DNA of 64,000 nt from assembly GCA_947471745.1 (NCBI GenBank), contig CANJKZ010000267.1, positions 1,195,001 through 1,259,000 of the forward strand, written 5' to 3'. Position numbers and translations under genes: made by a program. Shown here piece by piece: positions 1 through 12,600 of the stretch; position 1 is the stretch's first letter, and each line of letters starts with the position of its first letter. The notes under the pieces are model-generated. The model searched no databases, was not told where the DNA came from, and saw only the letters and a list, made by a program, of their open reading frames with translations. This stretch comes from Closterium sp. Naga37s-1. Lineage: Eukaryota > Streptophyta > Zygnematophyceae > Desmidiales > Closteriaceae.

Positions 1-99
1 CCATGCCTCGCAAGTCAATTCACTGTGTGAAGGACAACACCTCTTACACAACACTCACTGCCACGCCACGTGTCTCCTCTCATGTGCCCCTTTCCCCGC

Positions 100-621
100 C
101 ACAGCTCCATGCCCCTTGGCTCAGGTCAATACCCTCTGGCACTTGTGTTGTGTGCTCCCTCCCCCCCTCCCCCACCCCCGCCCCACCCAAAGCCCCATGC
201 CCCTCGGGTCAATGCGCGGTGGAAGACAGCACCACGCGCACCAGAATCTGCCACTTGCTTGTGTGCCCCCTTTCCCACAACCACAGCTAATTCTGCAACT
301 TGTCTTGTGTGTTTGCTTCTCTTCCCCCTCCCACCAACCACAGCGCCATGCCCCTCGGGTCAATACGCAGTGGAGGAGAGCACTACTCGCACCAGACTCT
401 GCCACTTTTCTTGTGTGCTCCCTTCCCCCCACCAGACACTTCTACCTGCTCCCTTCCCTTCCCCCCCCCCGCCCCGCCCACAGCGCCATGCCCCTCGGGT
501 CAATACGCAGTGGAGGAGAGCACTACTCGCACCAGACTCTGCCACTTTTCTTGTGTGCTCCCTTCCTCCCACCAGACACTTTTACCTGCTCGATCCCTTC
601 CCCGCCCCGCCCCACCCACAG
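100..621 (+). repeat. Echoes of exon 622-695 (acceptor side)
   Basis: Three good copies of the intron end plus exon start (reading CPSGQYAVE, then TTRTRLCHF) lie at about 198-270, 340-430 and 480-560. A poorer copy is near 107-135. They become more similar toward the working exon at 622. Only the copy at 622 carries a clean GTGAGT donor. Confidence 0.8.
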
Positions 622-3600
622 CGCCATGCCCCTCGGGTCAATACGCAGTGGAGGACAGCACCACGCGCACCAGACTCTGCCACTTCTGCCCTCCGGTGAG
701 TCTGGCTGCAGAGCGTGCGTGTGGTACATCTCCCACAGGCAAAGCGTGACACAATTTCCTTCCCAGGCCCCCAGGGAAGGTGGCAGTGAGGTGAGGGTGC
801 TCTGAGCCGGCCCGCGGTGATATGGATTCCCCGTGGCGGCTCACCATGGAGCACTTTTAATCAGTGCTGCTCTGAACCTGTTTCCCGCAGCATTCCCTTT
901 CCCCCTCTCCCCCGGAGGGCACTTGCGGTGCGGGGCCCTTCCCTTTTTCCATTCCGCAACTCGACATGGCAGGCCGCCTTGTAAGCCTGCTACAAGTCCC
1001 CCCCCCCCCCCCCTCCCCCCCCCCCCCCTTTCCCTTGAGTCGACTCAAAAGCTGCTTTTGAGTCGACTCAAAAGCTTTCCCATTCTGCAACTCGATATGG
1101 CAGGGCCTGGCAAGCCTGCTACAAGTCCCCCCCCCCTTTTCCCTTGAGTCGACTCAAAAGATGCTTTTGAGTCGACTCAAAAGCTTTCCCATTCTGCAAC
1201 TCGATATGGCAGGGCCTGGCAAGCCTGCTACAAGTGCCCCCCCCCCTCCTCCTTCCCCCCTCCCCCTCTTCGGGGAAGGTGGCAGTGAAGGCCCCCTCAC
1301 CTTGGACCACTTTGAGCTGCACTTTCCCACACGCCCTTCCTATCCCTCACAACCGCATACAACCCCACTCAACCCCATTTGCCAACCCCCTGGGCCTGTG
1401 ATGCAACGCGCCGGTTTCCTCAACAAACAAGGCGTACCGCAAGTGTCCTCCGGGGGAGGTGGCAGTGAAGGCCCTCACCTCACCATGGACCACTCTGAGC
1501 TGCTCTGAACCGTTATCTGCTTCCCTCACTGTCGTCCCCCCTCGTCCCACTGCAACTTGCCATGACAGGGCCTGGCTCGCAACATTGCCACCTCTTCCAC
1601 AAACAAGGCTTGCCGCAAGGCGTCCTCGGGGAGAGGTGGCAGCAAGGGCCCTCACCTCACCATGGACCACTTTGAGCTCCTTTTTTTCCAGCACTTTCAC
1701 CTTTTTCCTTCCAAGGCACGCTTCGTGTTCCCCTCTCCCTTCCAATCACATGGCCTGGCACGAAATGCATCCGTTTCCTCAACAGGCAATGCCTGCCGCA
1801 AGTGTCTTCCGAGGAGGTGGCGGTAAAGGCCCTCACCATGGACCACTAAGAGCTCCCTCCTTCCAACACGCCCTTTCACATCTCCCCCACTCCGCCTCCC
1901 TCTTTCAAACCACAGGGCCTGGCAGGCACGAAATGCGTCCACCACTCCAACAGACAAGGCGTGCCGCAAGTGTCCCCCTGGGGGAGGTGGCAGTGAAGGC
2001 CCTCACCTCACCATGGACCACTTTGAGCTCCTTCCTATCACTTTGGCCCTATCCTCCTCCGTCCTTCAAATCGCAGGGCCTGGCGTGCAACGCGACCACC
2101 TCCTCAGCAAGCAAACCGTGCCGCAAGTGCCCCCCTGAGGAGGTGGCAGTGAAGGCCCTCACCTCACCATGGACCACTTTGAGCTGTTCTGAACCGTTAT
2201 CTGCTTCCCTCACTGCTGTCCCCCCTCGTCCCACTGCAACTTGCCATGTCAGGGCCTGGCTCGCAATGCATCTACTTCCTCGGCAAGCAAACCCTGCCGC
2301 AAGTGCCCTCCGGGGGAGGTGGCGGTGAAGGCCCTCACCACGGACCACTTTGAGCTGCATGCCTCCCAAACGCCCTTTCTACATCTCCCTCCCTCCCACT
2401 CTCTACACCACTCTGCAGGGCCTGGCACGCAACGCCTCTGTGTCTAAAACAGACAAGGCGTGCCGCAAGTGCCCTCCGGGAGAGGTAGCGGTGAAGGCCC
2501 TTACCATGGACCACTTTGAGCTGCTCCCAACCTGCTTCCCTCACTCCCGTCCCCCCTCGTCCCACTGCATGTTGCCATGACAGGGCCTGGCTCGCAATGC
2601 GTCTTCTTCCTCGCCAAACAAACCGTGCCGCAAGTGCCCCCCAGGGGAGGTGGCGGTGAAGGCCCTCACCATGGACCATTTTGAGCTGCACCGGGGGAAG
2701 CTTCCTGACGGCTTCGTGACGGGGTGCAGTGGGGACTGCGGTTCTCTGGGGTGGAGAGTGGTGAACGGGAAGCTGGACTTTGGCAGCAACCACGGCAAGA
2801 GTGCCTCTGTAAGATGTGACTGTAGAGAGGTACCACCTGTCTCCTCACAAGCGGCTTGTGTTCACATGTTTTTACCCATTTTAAGTGTTTTGCTGCTGCA
2901 TTGCACCTCATTGGACCATCTAGCTCCCTTCTCTCCCTCCTTCCATCACCTTCCCCCCCTTTTCTCAACAGTTCCCCCTTCCTCACCAGGTGTGGCTATC
3001 TATGACGTCAGCATGGCAGTGGACAGGCAGGCACGTCACATTCCCCTAGGACGTGGAAATACCACGGCACGGGCATACCTGCAGAGACAGCTGCTCTCCA
3101 CCCTTTCTCTGCCTAGCATCACCGTCTCCCCCTCCTCTCTCATCTCATCCCCACCAGGTGTGGCTCTCGTATGACGTCAGCATGGCAGTGGACGGCCACG
3201 TCTCATTCGCCTACGACGTGGACATGCCACGGGGGGACCTGCAGAGGGGGCCGCTCGCTGCTCTTAATTCTCCTTCTCTCCTTTCCATCTCTCTCTCCTC
3301 CCCTATTCTCTACTGCATCAGTTGTGGCTGTCCTATGACGTCAGCATGGCAGTGGACGGGCACATCACATTCGCCTACGACGTGGACATAGCGCTTGGGC
3401 GAGGGATCTGAAGAGACAGCTGCTCTCCGCCCTTTCTCTGCCTAACATCACCGTCTTCCCCTCCTCTCTCATCTCATCCCCACCAGGTATGGCTGTCCTA
3501 CGATGTGAGCATGGCAGTGGACGGGTACATCACATTCGCCTATGATGTGGACATACCGCGGGGGGACCTGCAAAGGGGTCTTTTCTTCTACGTGAATGAC

Positions 3601-6600
3601 CAGCTGGTGCTGAACATCGAGGTGAGGGGGGGTGAGGTGGATTGCTATCCTGTTGACTCGAATCGAATGCAATCTGGGTGAAGGGGCAAGCAACCTGCAG
3701 CGAGGGCTCTTCTTCTATGTGGACGATCAGCTGGTGCTGAATATCGAGGTGAGTAGGGTTGTGCTGATACAGAGAAAGAAGGGGGGCTGTCACCCTGACC
3801 TGCAGAGAGGGCTCTTCTTCTATGTGGACGATCAGCTGGTGCTGAACATCGAGGTGAGCTCTGTGCCGTGTGTGGGTTGGGTTGGGGTTGTTGTACTGTG
3901 TTGACTCGGATGCGATATAGTGGATGTTTTTTGAGAATTCTCAAAAAACATATGCCGTGTGTGGGTTGGGTGGGGTTGTTGTACTGTGTTGACTCGGATG
4001 CGATATAGTGGGGCAAACCACCGCAACACTAGCAGCAAGCCACCTGCAGCGAGGGCTCTTTTTCTATGTGGATGCGACCACCTGGTTCTTAACATCAAGG
4101 TGAGGGAGGGTGGTTGGGCTGCCATCTGCTGACTCACATGCGACCTGCGCTGCATTGCAACGTTTGCCGCGAGCTGCAGAGAGGGCTTTTTTTTTTACGT
4201 GGATGACCAGCGGGTTCTTAAAGCTCAAGGCCCAAATTGCAGGACGCGCAGGGCAAGATTAGTAATCTTGTACACTTCTCGTTTTTTGCTGTATATTGGC
4301 GAAAATCTGGTTACGGTAGTTGCGACGCAATCTGATCGGTCGAAGCAACACTCACTGCCAAAACATCAAGTTTCACAACTCTGCAATTTGGGACTCGAGG
4401 TCCCCAAACGCACGCTCCCCCCTGAAGCTTGCCGCTGACTCAGCGAAAAGACAAGTGTTGCGGCGAAATCAGACAAGTCAACAACCCCCAACCCCCCAGC
4501 ACCCAAACTTGCGCAAGATTACGATTGGGCCTTGAGCTTTAACATCGAGGTGGGTTGCACTGTACTGTTTTGAGACGTCTCAAAACACTTCTTCATAAAG
4601 ATGGCTCTTCTTCTAAGTGGATGACCAGCGGGTTCTTAACATCGAGGTGGGTTGCACTGTACTGTGCTGTGCCGTGCCAACACTGGGGACGGGATAGCAG
4701 CTTCCACTAGTCACTGCTGCCACTCAACCCTGCGCAGAGAGGGCTTTTTTTTTTCCTTGGATGACCAGCTGGTTCTTAACATCGAGGTGGGTTGCACTGT
4801 GCTGTGCCAGTACAGGGAGGCCTTGTTATTGGCACTCTGACCTGTAGAGACGGTTGTTCTTCTACGCGGATGACCAGCTGGTGCTGAACATGGAGGTGAG
4901 GGGGGGTGTGGTGCGCCCAGCACTGGAGAAGGGAGATCTAAGTCCATTTCTTACTTACTGCTGCACCACTGCCACCTGCGACCTGCAGAGGGGTCTTTGA
5001 TCGCACATGGATGATCCGCTGGCTGGTGCTCAACATCGAGGGGAGTTGTGCTGTGGCGTTGAGGCTTGCATCGAGGCAAGCTTTGAGCTGAGGCTTGCCC
5101 TCTTCTGCATCCATATTCAGTGTGTATGGATGCTAGTGTTGCATGCGGGCAAGCCTAGAACACCACTCAGCCCCGGGCTGCTAGTGTTGCATGCAGTGGC
5201 CAGCTAACCCCTTTCATTTCATCACATTATTATCCTCTTTATCCTCTCTATCCTCGTTATTATCGTCTCCACTGCAGGACGAGCAGGGTGCCGGCTCAGC
5301 GCCGGCCGGCCCGACAACCAGCGACACGTGGCCTCTGCCAGCTGGCAACCACAGTCTGATGTGGATCTGGGTCACGCTCAACGCTGACAAGGCGATCGCC
5401 AGGCGGGATTCTGCGGAGATCCTGGATATCACTGTGTGGGGCAGCACGGTGGGGGGCGCACCCACCTGTGTGCCCATTCCCCCCGGGACTGCTCCCGATC
5501 CCGCCACCCTCACCTGGAAGGCCTGTCCCCCTGGTACGTACGTCCTTGTAACAACCCATGGGCAAGGGACATCCTGGATATCACCGTGTGGGGCAGCACG
5601 GTGGGGGGCGCACCCGCCTGTGTGCCCATTCCCCCCGGCACCCGATCCCGATCCCGCCACCCTCACCTGGAAGGCCTGTCCCCCTGGTACGTCCTTGTAA
5701 CAACCCATAGTCGGACTGCTAGTCGGACTGCTAGTCGGACTGCTAGTCTGACTGCTAGTCTGACTGCTAGTCGGACTGCTAGTCTGACTGCTAGTCGGAC
5801 TGCTAGTCTGACTGCTAGTCGGACTGCTAGTCGGACTGCTAGTCGGACTGCTAGTCGGACTGCTAGTCTGACTGCTAGTCTGACTGCTAGTCGGACTGCT
5901 AGTCTGACTGCTAGTCGGACTGCTAGTCTGACTGCTAGTCGGACTGCTAGTCTGACTGCTAGTCTGACTGCTAGTCGGACTGCTAGTCGGACTGCTAGTC
6001 TGACTGCTAGTCGGAATGCTAGTCTGACTGCTAGGACTGCTAGTCGGAATGCTAGTCTGACTGCTAGTCGGAATGCTAGTCGGACTGCTAGTCGGACTGC
6101 TAGTCTGACTGCTAGTCGGACTGCTAGTCGGACTGCTAGTCTGACTGCTAGTCGGACTGCTAGTCGGACTGCTAGTCTGACTGCTAGTCGGACTGCTAGT
6201 CTGACTGCTAGTCTGACTGCTAGTCGGACTGCTAGTCGGACTGCTAGTCTGACTGCTAGTCGGAATGCTAGTCTGACTGCTAGTCTGACTGCTAGTCGGA
6301 CTGCTAGTCGGACTGCTAGTCGGAATGCTAGTCTGACTGCTAGTCGGAATGCTAGTCGGACTGCTAGTCGGACTGCTAGTCTGACTGCTAGTCCGACTGC
6401 TAGTCGGACTGCTAGTCCGACTGCTAGTCTGACTGCTAGTCCGACTGCTAGTCTGACTGCTAGTCTGACTGCTAGTCTGACTGCTAGTCTGACTGCTAGT
6501 CTGACTGCTAGTCCGACTGCTAGTCTGACTGCTAGTCGGACTGCTAGTCGGACTGCTAGTCGGACTGCTAGTCGGACTGCTAGTCTGACTGCTAGTCTGA

Positions 6601-9600
6601 CTGCTAGTCTGACTGCTAGTCTGACTGCTAGTCTGACTGCTAGTCTGACTGCTAGTCTTACTGCTAGTCTGACTGCTAGTCGGACTGCTAGTCCGACTGC
6701 TAGTCGGACTGCTAGTCCGACTGCTAGTCCGACTGCTAGTCTGACTGCTAGTCCGACTGCTAGTCCGACTGCTAGTCTGACTGCTAGTCGGACTGCTAGT
6801 CGGACTGCTAGTCGGACTGCTAGTCTGACTGCTAGTCCGACTGCTAGTCCGACTGCTAGTCTGACTGCTAGTCTGACTGCTAGTCTGACTGCTAGTCTGA
6901 CTGCTAGTCTGACTGCTAGTCTGACTGCTAGTCTGACTGCTAGTCTGACTGCTAGTCTGACTGCTAGTCTGACTGCTAGTCTGACTGCTAGTCTGACTGC
7001 TAGTCTGACTGCTAGTCCGACTGCTAGTCTGACTGCTAGTCCGACTGCTAGTCGGACTGCTAGTCCGACTGCTAGTCGGACTGCTAGTCTGACTGCTAGT
7101 CCGACTGCTAGTCGGACTGCTAGTCTGACTGCTAGTCTGACTGCTAGTCTGACTGCTAGTCTGACTGCTAGTCCGACTGCTAGTCCGACTGCTAGTCCGA
7201 CTGCTAGTCTGACTGCTAGTCTGACTGCTAGTCTGACTGCTAGTCTGACTGCTAGTCTGACTGCTAGTCTGACTGCTAGTCTGACTGCTAGTCTGACTGC
7301 TAGTCTGACTGCTAGTCTGACTGCTAGTCTGACTGCTAGTCTGACTGCTAGTCTGACTGCTAGTCTGACTGCTAGTCTGACTGCTAGTCTGACTGCTAGT
7401 CTGACTGCTAGTCTGACTGCTAGCATTCCATGCTGGGGGAGCCTCGGGGAGGCGCCTGCATGTGTGCCCATCCTTCCTGGAACTGCTCCCGACTCTACCA
7501 CCCTCACATGGAAGGCCTGTCTCCCTGGTCGACCACTTAATCCCATCCTCTCTTCTCCTTTCCTCTCTTATCTCCTTTCCATCCCCCCATGTTCCCCTCT
7601 CCCTTTCCCCTTCCATCGCACTTGCTCATGTTCACCTGATTGTGACTGTGGCTGTGATTGTTTTTCATGTGTGTGACTGTATGAGCAGGAGAGTACAGCG
7701 AGGGATCGGGCCTGCCGTGTGTAAAATGCCCTGCCAACACCTTCAATCCAAGACCCAAGGTAATCCCTCCGCACTCCTCTGAACCCATGGTGGACCCTCT
7801 ACACACCCTTTCAACTCCTTACAAATCCGTATCTACTCTCTCTTTCTACCTCTCCACAGATCTTGGTCCCGCATGAAGTGGGCTTGTATCTATCCCATTC
7901 TCATGCAAGAGCCATGTAGCCATGTAGCCATGTAGCCATCTAGCCATGTAGCCATGTAGCCATGTAGCCATGTAGCCATGTAGCCATGTACCCATGTAGC
8001 CATGTAGCCATGTACCCATGTAGCCATGTAGCCATCTAGCCATGTACCCATGTAGCCATGTTCAACTCACCTGCTCATTCTTGTAAAAAGTGATTTTTTT
8101 AGACGTCTCAAAAAATCCCTCTTTACGCTTGTATCTATCCCATTCTCATGCAAGAGCCATGTTGCCATGTTCAACTGACCTGCTCATTCTCCCTCCTGTG
8201 CCTGTTCGCCTCCCTAATCCGGCACCCCTTGGGTTCTTCTCCCATCCCTACTCCCTTTCCCCACCAGGGAACCCACTCCGCCTGCCTCCCCTGTGGCCCC
8301 GGCACCTCGTCCCTCCCAGCTTTGCTTCCATGCATGTGCTTGTCTTACCCACTCCAACTCTACTCCCATTCCCTCCCTTTCTCCTTCCCACCAGGGCACC
8401 CACTCCGCCTGCCTCCCCTGTGGCCCCAGCACCTCGTCCCTCCCAGCTTTGCTTCCATGCATGTGCTTGTCTTACCCACTCCAACTCTACCCCCATTCCC
8501 TCCCTTTCTCCTTCCCACCAGGGCACCCACTCCGCCTGCCTCCCCTGCGGCCCCGGCACCTCGTCTCTCCCTGGCAGCACGTGCCTCTATTCGTGTCCCT
8601 GCCAAAAACATCCCTCTTTTCCTTCCCACTTCACCTTTCCCCTTTCCACATCCAACCAGGGCACCCACTCCGCCTGCCTCCCCTGCGGCCCCGGCACCTC
8701 GTCTCTCCCTGGCAGCACGTGCCTCTATTCGTGTCCCTGCCAAATACATCCCTCTTTTCCTTCCCACTTCACCTTTCCCCTTTCCACATCCAACCAGGGC
8801 ACCCACTCCGCCTGCCTCCCCTGCGGCCCCGGCACCTCGTCCCTCCCAGGCAGCACAGCTTGCACTGTTGGTGACGTCACTGTTCCCTCCTCCTTCTGCA
8901 CCTTCCAAGTAGCTTCCGATCCAACCACCACCAGTAGCAGCAGCAGCAGCAGCAGCAACACCAACACCAACAGCACAAGTGGAACTAACACTACCACCAC
9001 CGCCACCACCCCTTCCCCCTCCACTCCCTCCTCCTCCTCCCTCCCAATTTTCTACGATCTCTCCCCCCTTTCCCACGTCCATCCTGGCCGCATGTTCGGG
9101 CCGATATTCGAGGATCCAACGGCTGCGGATCGCCAGCACGGGCCACTATACTTTGTGTCAGTGTGTGCCGCACCTGCAGGGAGCACAGAGGAGGGGGAGA
9201 GAAAGGGGGGAAGCAGAGAAGGGGGGGAGGGTAAGGAGGGAGGCGGTAATGGGGAGGGCAAGGAGGGGAAGCAGGAGAAAGGAAGGGCGATGGAGTGTAC
9301 TGATGCAGAAGGGAAGCCGGTAGCTACCATGGCATGTCGGGTGAGTCTGAATAACAGAAAGGAGTTGACTTTTGAGTCGACTCAAAAGAGTGATGGAGTG
9401 TACAGATGCAGAAGGGAAGCCAATAGTGACTATGGCATGCCGGGTGAGTCTCAAGTGGCATGAAGGAGTGGGAAGCGAGGAAGGATCAGAGGAAGGGAAG
9501 GGTGGAAAAGGGAGGAAATGGGAAAAGGAAGGGCGATGGAGTGTACTGATGGAGAAGGGAAGCCAATAGTGAGTATGGCATGCCGGGTGAGTCTCAAGTG

Positions 9601-12600
9601 GCATGAAGGAGTGGGAAGCGAGGAAGGATCAGAGGAAGGGAAGGGTGGAAAAGGGAGGAAATGGGGAAGGGAAGGGCGATGGAGTGTACAGATGCAGAAG
9701 GGAAGCCGATAGCGACCTTGGCATGTCGGGTGAGTTCTTTAAAGACAGAGGCGAGTGGGGGAGAGAGGAAGAGGGGGAGAAGAGGAATCAGGGAAAGAGA
9801 GGGATTAGGAGAAGGGAAGGGTGGTGGAGTGTACGGATCCAGAACGCAAGGAAAAAGCGACCATGGCATGTCAGGTGAGTTTTGAATAGGGTGAAAAAAA
9901 TGTCAGCCAGCCTGAAACTCATCAGAAACTGGCCATTTCCAGTTTCTGAAACTCATCAGAAACTGGCCATTTCCAGTTTCTGAAACTCATCAGAAACTGG
10001 CCATTTCCAGTTTCTGAAACTCATCAAAAACTGGCCATTTCCAGTTTCTGAAACTCATCAGAAACTGGCAGCGCACTAAACTTTTTGTCGACTCAAAATA
10101 AGGAAGGTAGCTCACTTAACCAAGAAGACCCAGTGTGATCAAGAGAACTCTTGATGCCATCCCCCCTTTCACGCCCTCCTCTCCTTCTCTGTTGCACTCG
10201 GGTGAATTCTCATAAAATTCTGGACGAGTTGCAATAAGTAGATGTGCCCTGCCTTCATTCCTCTTCCACTGCCTCCTCCCCTTGTCTGTTGCACTCAGAT
10301 GAATCCTCAGGTGATGCTGGAAGAATGGCATATGAGAGAACAACTGTGCCCTGCCTTTATTCCCGTCTCCGCTCCTCCTTCCCTTCTCTGTTGCGCTCAG
10401 GTGAATCCTCAGGTGATGCTGGAAGAATGGCATATGAGAGAACAACTGTGCCCTGCCTTTATTCCCGTCTCCGCTCCTCCTTCCCTTCTCTGTTGCGCTC
10501 AGGTGAATCCTCAGGTGATGCTGGACGAGCAGCACAGAGGATCCCACAGTCTAGGAGACCGGGTCTCCCTCTTCCCCCTCTTTCCCCTCTCGGACCCTCC
10601 AAACGCCACCGACCCCCTTGCCCAGCGCCCAGACCCTATTCTTGCGCGGAGGGGGCTGGTGATGGTGCTGGAAGGGGAGAGATGCCCCTTCTCCATGCAG
10701 GGGGGAGGGGGGGAGCAGAGCAGGTGGGGGATGGGGGGAGATGCGGAGAAGGGGAAGGGGAAGGGGAAGGGGAAGGGGGAAGGCGGGGAGGAGAAGTATG
10801 GACGGCTTACGATCACTTTCATTTGTGACCCTAATGCAGGTGAGGGGGGTGGGGGTGGTGGGTGTGTGAGAGTAACAGGAGGGAGAGTGGCAATGCCACC
10901 ATGGGAGAAAAGGGAGAGGTATGGATGGCTGATGATCACATTCATCTGTGGCCCGCGAGTCTCTGACATTTCGAGCCTTCATCAGTGCCAAGAGGAGAGG
11001 TATGGATGGCTGATGATCACATTCATCTGTGGCCCGAATGCAGGTGAGTGAAAAGAAGGAGGACTGTGAGTGTTTGTGACTAGCAGGAGGGAAATAGGCA
11101 CTGGTAGCATAGGAGAACGGGGAGGAGAGGTATGGGCGGCTGACGATCACGTCCATCTGTGATCCTAATTCAGGTGAGCGCAAGGGGAAGGGGGAAGGGA
11201 GGGGGGGTTGACTGTGTGAGACTAATAGGAGGAGGGAGAGTGGCAGGGCCAGCATGGGTGGGCGGAGAGGAGAGGTGTGGGAGGCTGACGCTCATGAATG
11301 GATCAGTTGAAGGATAGGAGGGGGATGGCACGAGATCAGGAGGACAAGACGAAAGTGGTGGTGTTACTGCGAGCATGGGAATAGATTGGTTGGTTTCTTC
11401 ATATACATCACCTATAGTTCTGCAAACCAGGCATCCAACCTTCCGTTCTGCCCCACTCTGCTGCAGGGTGTTTTTGAGAATTCTCAAAAACACCCTGCAG
11501 AATCATATGCATCGCCTATAGTTCTGCAAACCAGGCATCCAACCTTCCGTTTTGCCCCACTCTTGCCTCCTCCTTCCCTCTTCTTGCAGCCCCCAATCTC
11601 CTCTCTTCCCTCCCCCTCCCAGGCATCGGCCACCCCTCTGTCTGGACAGAAGAAGGCAGGCGGGCAGCATTCAACGCGTCCCTGCCCTTCCCCGCGTGGA
11701 CCAAGCGATGAGGCGACTCAGTCCCCGTCACGCAGGGGGGAGGCGATGGGATGGTGCCGGGCTGTGCGTATGAGCTGGCGTGGTACAGTGCATACGCGTG
11801 CCCTCTGTGCTCCGAGGGTGATGTGGAAGAGGTTCCAGTGGCAGACTGCCATAACAACAAGCGATCCACGTTCAAGTATCGCCATCCAAGGGTGAGTGTG
11901 GGTTTGTGTGGGGGAGGCGACGGGGTGGTGCCGGGGTGTGTGTATGAGCTGGTGTGGTATAGTGCCTATGCGTGCCCGCTGTGCTCTGAAGAAGACGTGG
12001 AGGAGGTGCCAGTGGCCGACTGCCATAACAACAAGCGGGCAACTTACAAGTACAGGCATCCACGGGTGAGTCTGTGAGGCAATACAGGGAAAACAAAAAG
12101 GGGCTACAGGGTAATGGAGGGTGTGTGTGTATGAGCTGGCGTGGAACAGCGCGTATGCATGCCCGCTGTGCTCCGAGGGGGATGTGGAGGAGGTTCCAGT
12201 GGCAGACTGCCACAACAACAAACGATCCACTTACAAGTACCGGCATCCGAGGGTGAGTGTGTAAGCAGCATCGGGTGGTGCCGGGGTGTGCGTATGAGCT
12301 GGCATGGTACAGTGCCTATGTGTGCCCGCTGTGCTCTGAGGAAGATGTGGAGGAGGTGCCAGTGGCGGACTGTCGTAACAACAAGTGATCCACATTTAAA
12401 TATCGCCATCCAAGGGTGACTGTGAGTATGTATTATATAATCCCAGCGGTCAAGAAGGGAGAGAGGGAGGCGGTGGGTTGGTGATGGGTTGGTGCTGGGT
12501 AGGTGCACCCTTCACAATGGCCCCTCTGACAGTGTCACCCTGGCGCCTTCTGAGGTTCCTCAAAAGGCGTCTTCTGAGGCTCCTCAAAAGGCGTCTTCCG

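Larger units (their letters stand above)
3622..5060 (+). repeat. About eight donor-side echoes of exon 3487-3621
   Basis: Copies of the exon end plus donor (reading LQRGLFFYVDDQLVLNIE then GTGAG) occur near 3695, 3800, 4045, 4175, 4600, 4735, 4850 and 4985, with increasing decay. None has the exon start. Palindromes sit between copies at 3924-3951 and 4566-4587. Confidence 0.85.

Noticed and set aside
1034-1184. Palindromes as cloning linkers or adapters (the cores create SalI, AatII, EcoRI or NarI sites)
   Set aside because: Many copies are mutated in step with their surroundings, four different cores occur, and outer arms match local sequence. Raw reads would still be worth a look.
5710-7425. 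CRISPR-like regular array
   Set aside because: Units are only 12 bp with no unique spacers; the same holds for the 21-bp and 47-bp arrays. The window is eukaryotic.
5214-7676. Frames of 600-800 residues on both strands made of repeated Thr/Ser/Gln, Leu/Ala/Val/Arg or Thr/Ala/Ser
   Set aside because: They are forced by a 12-bp repeat that has no stop codons; the array lies in an intron of the ELAPOR-like gene.
8090-9463. One continuous 457-residue Cys-rich repeat protein
   Set aside because: The repeated GTHSACLPCGPG blocks each follow an intron-like tract and CAG acceptor. Only the last block fits the flanking exons in phase.
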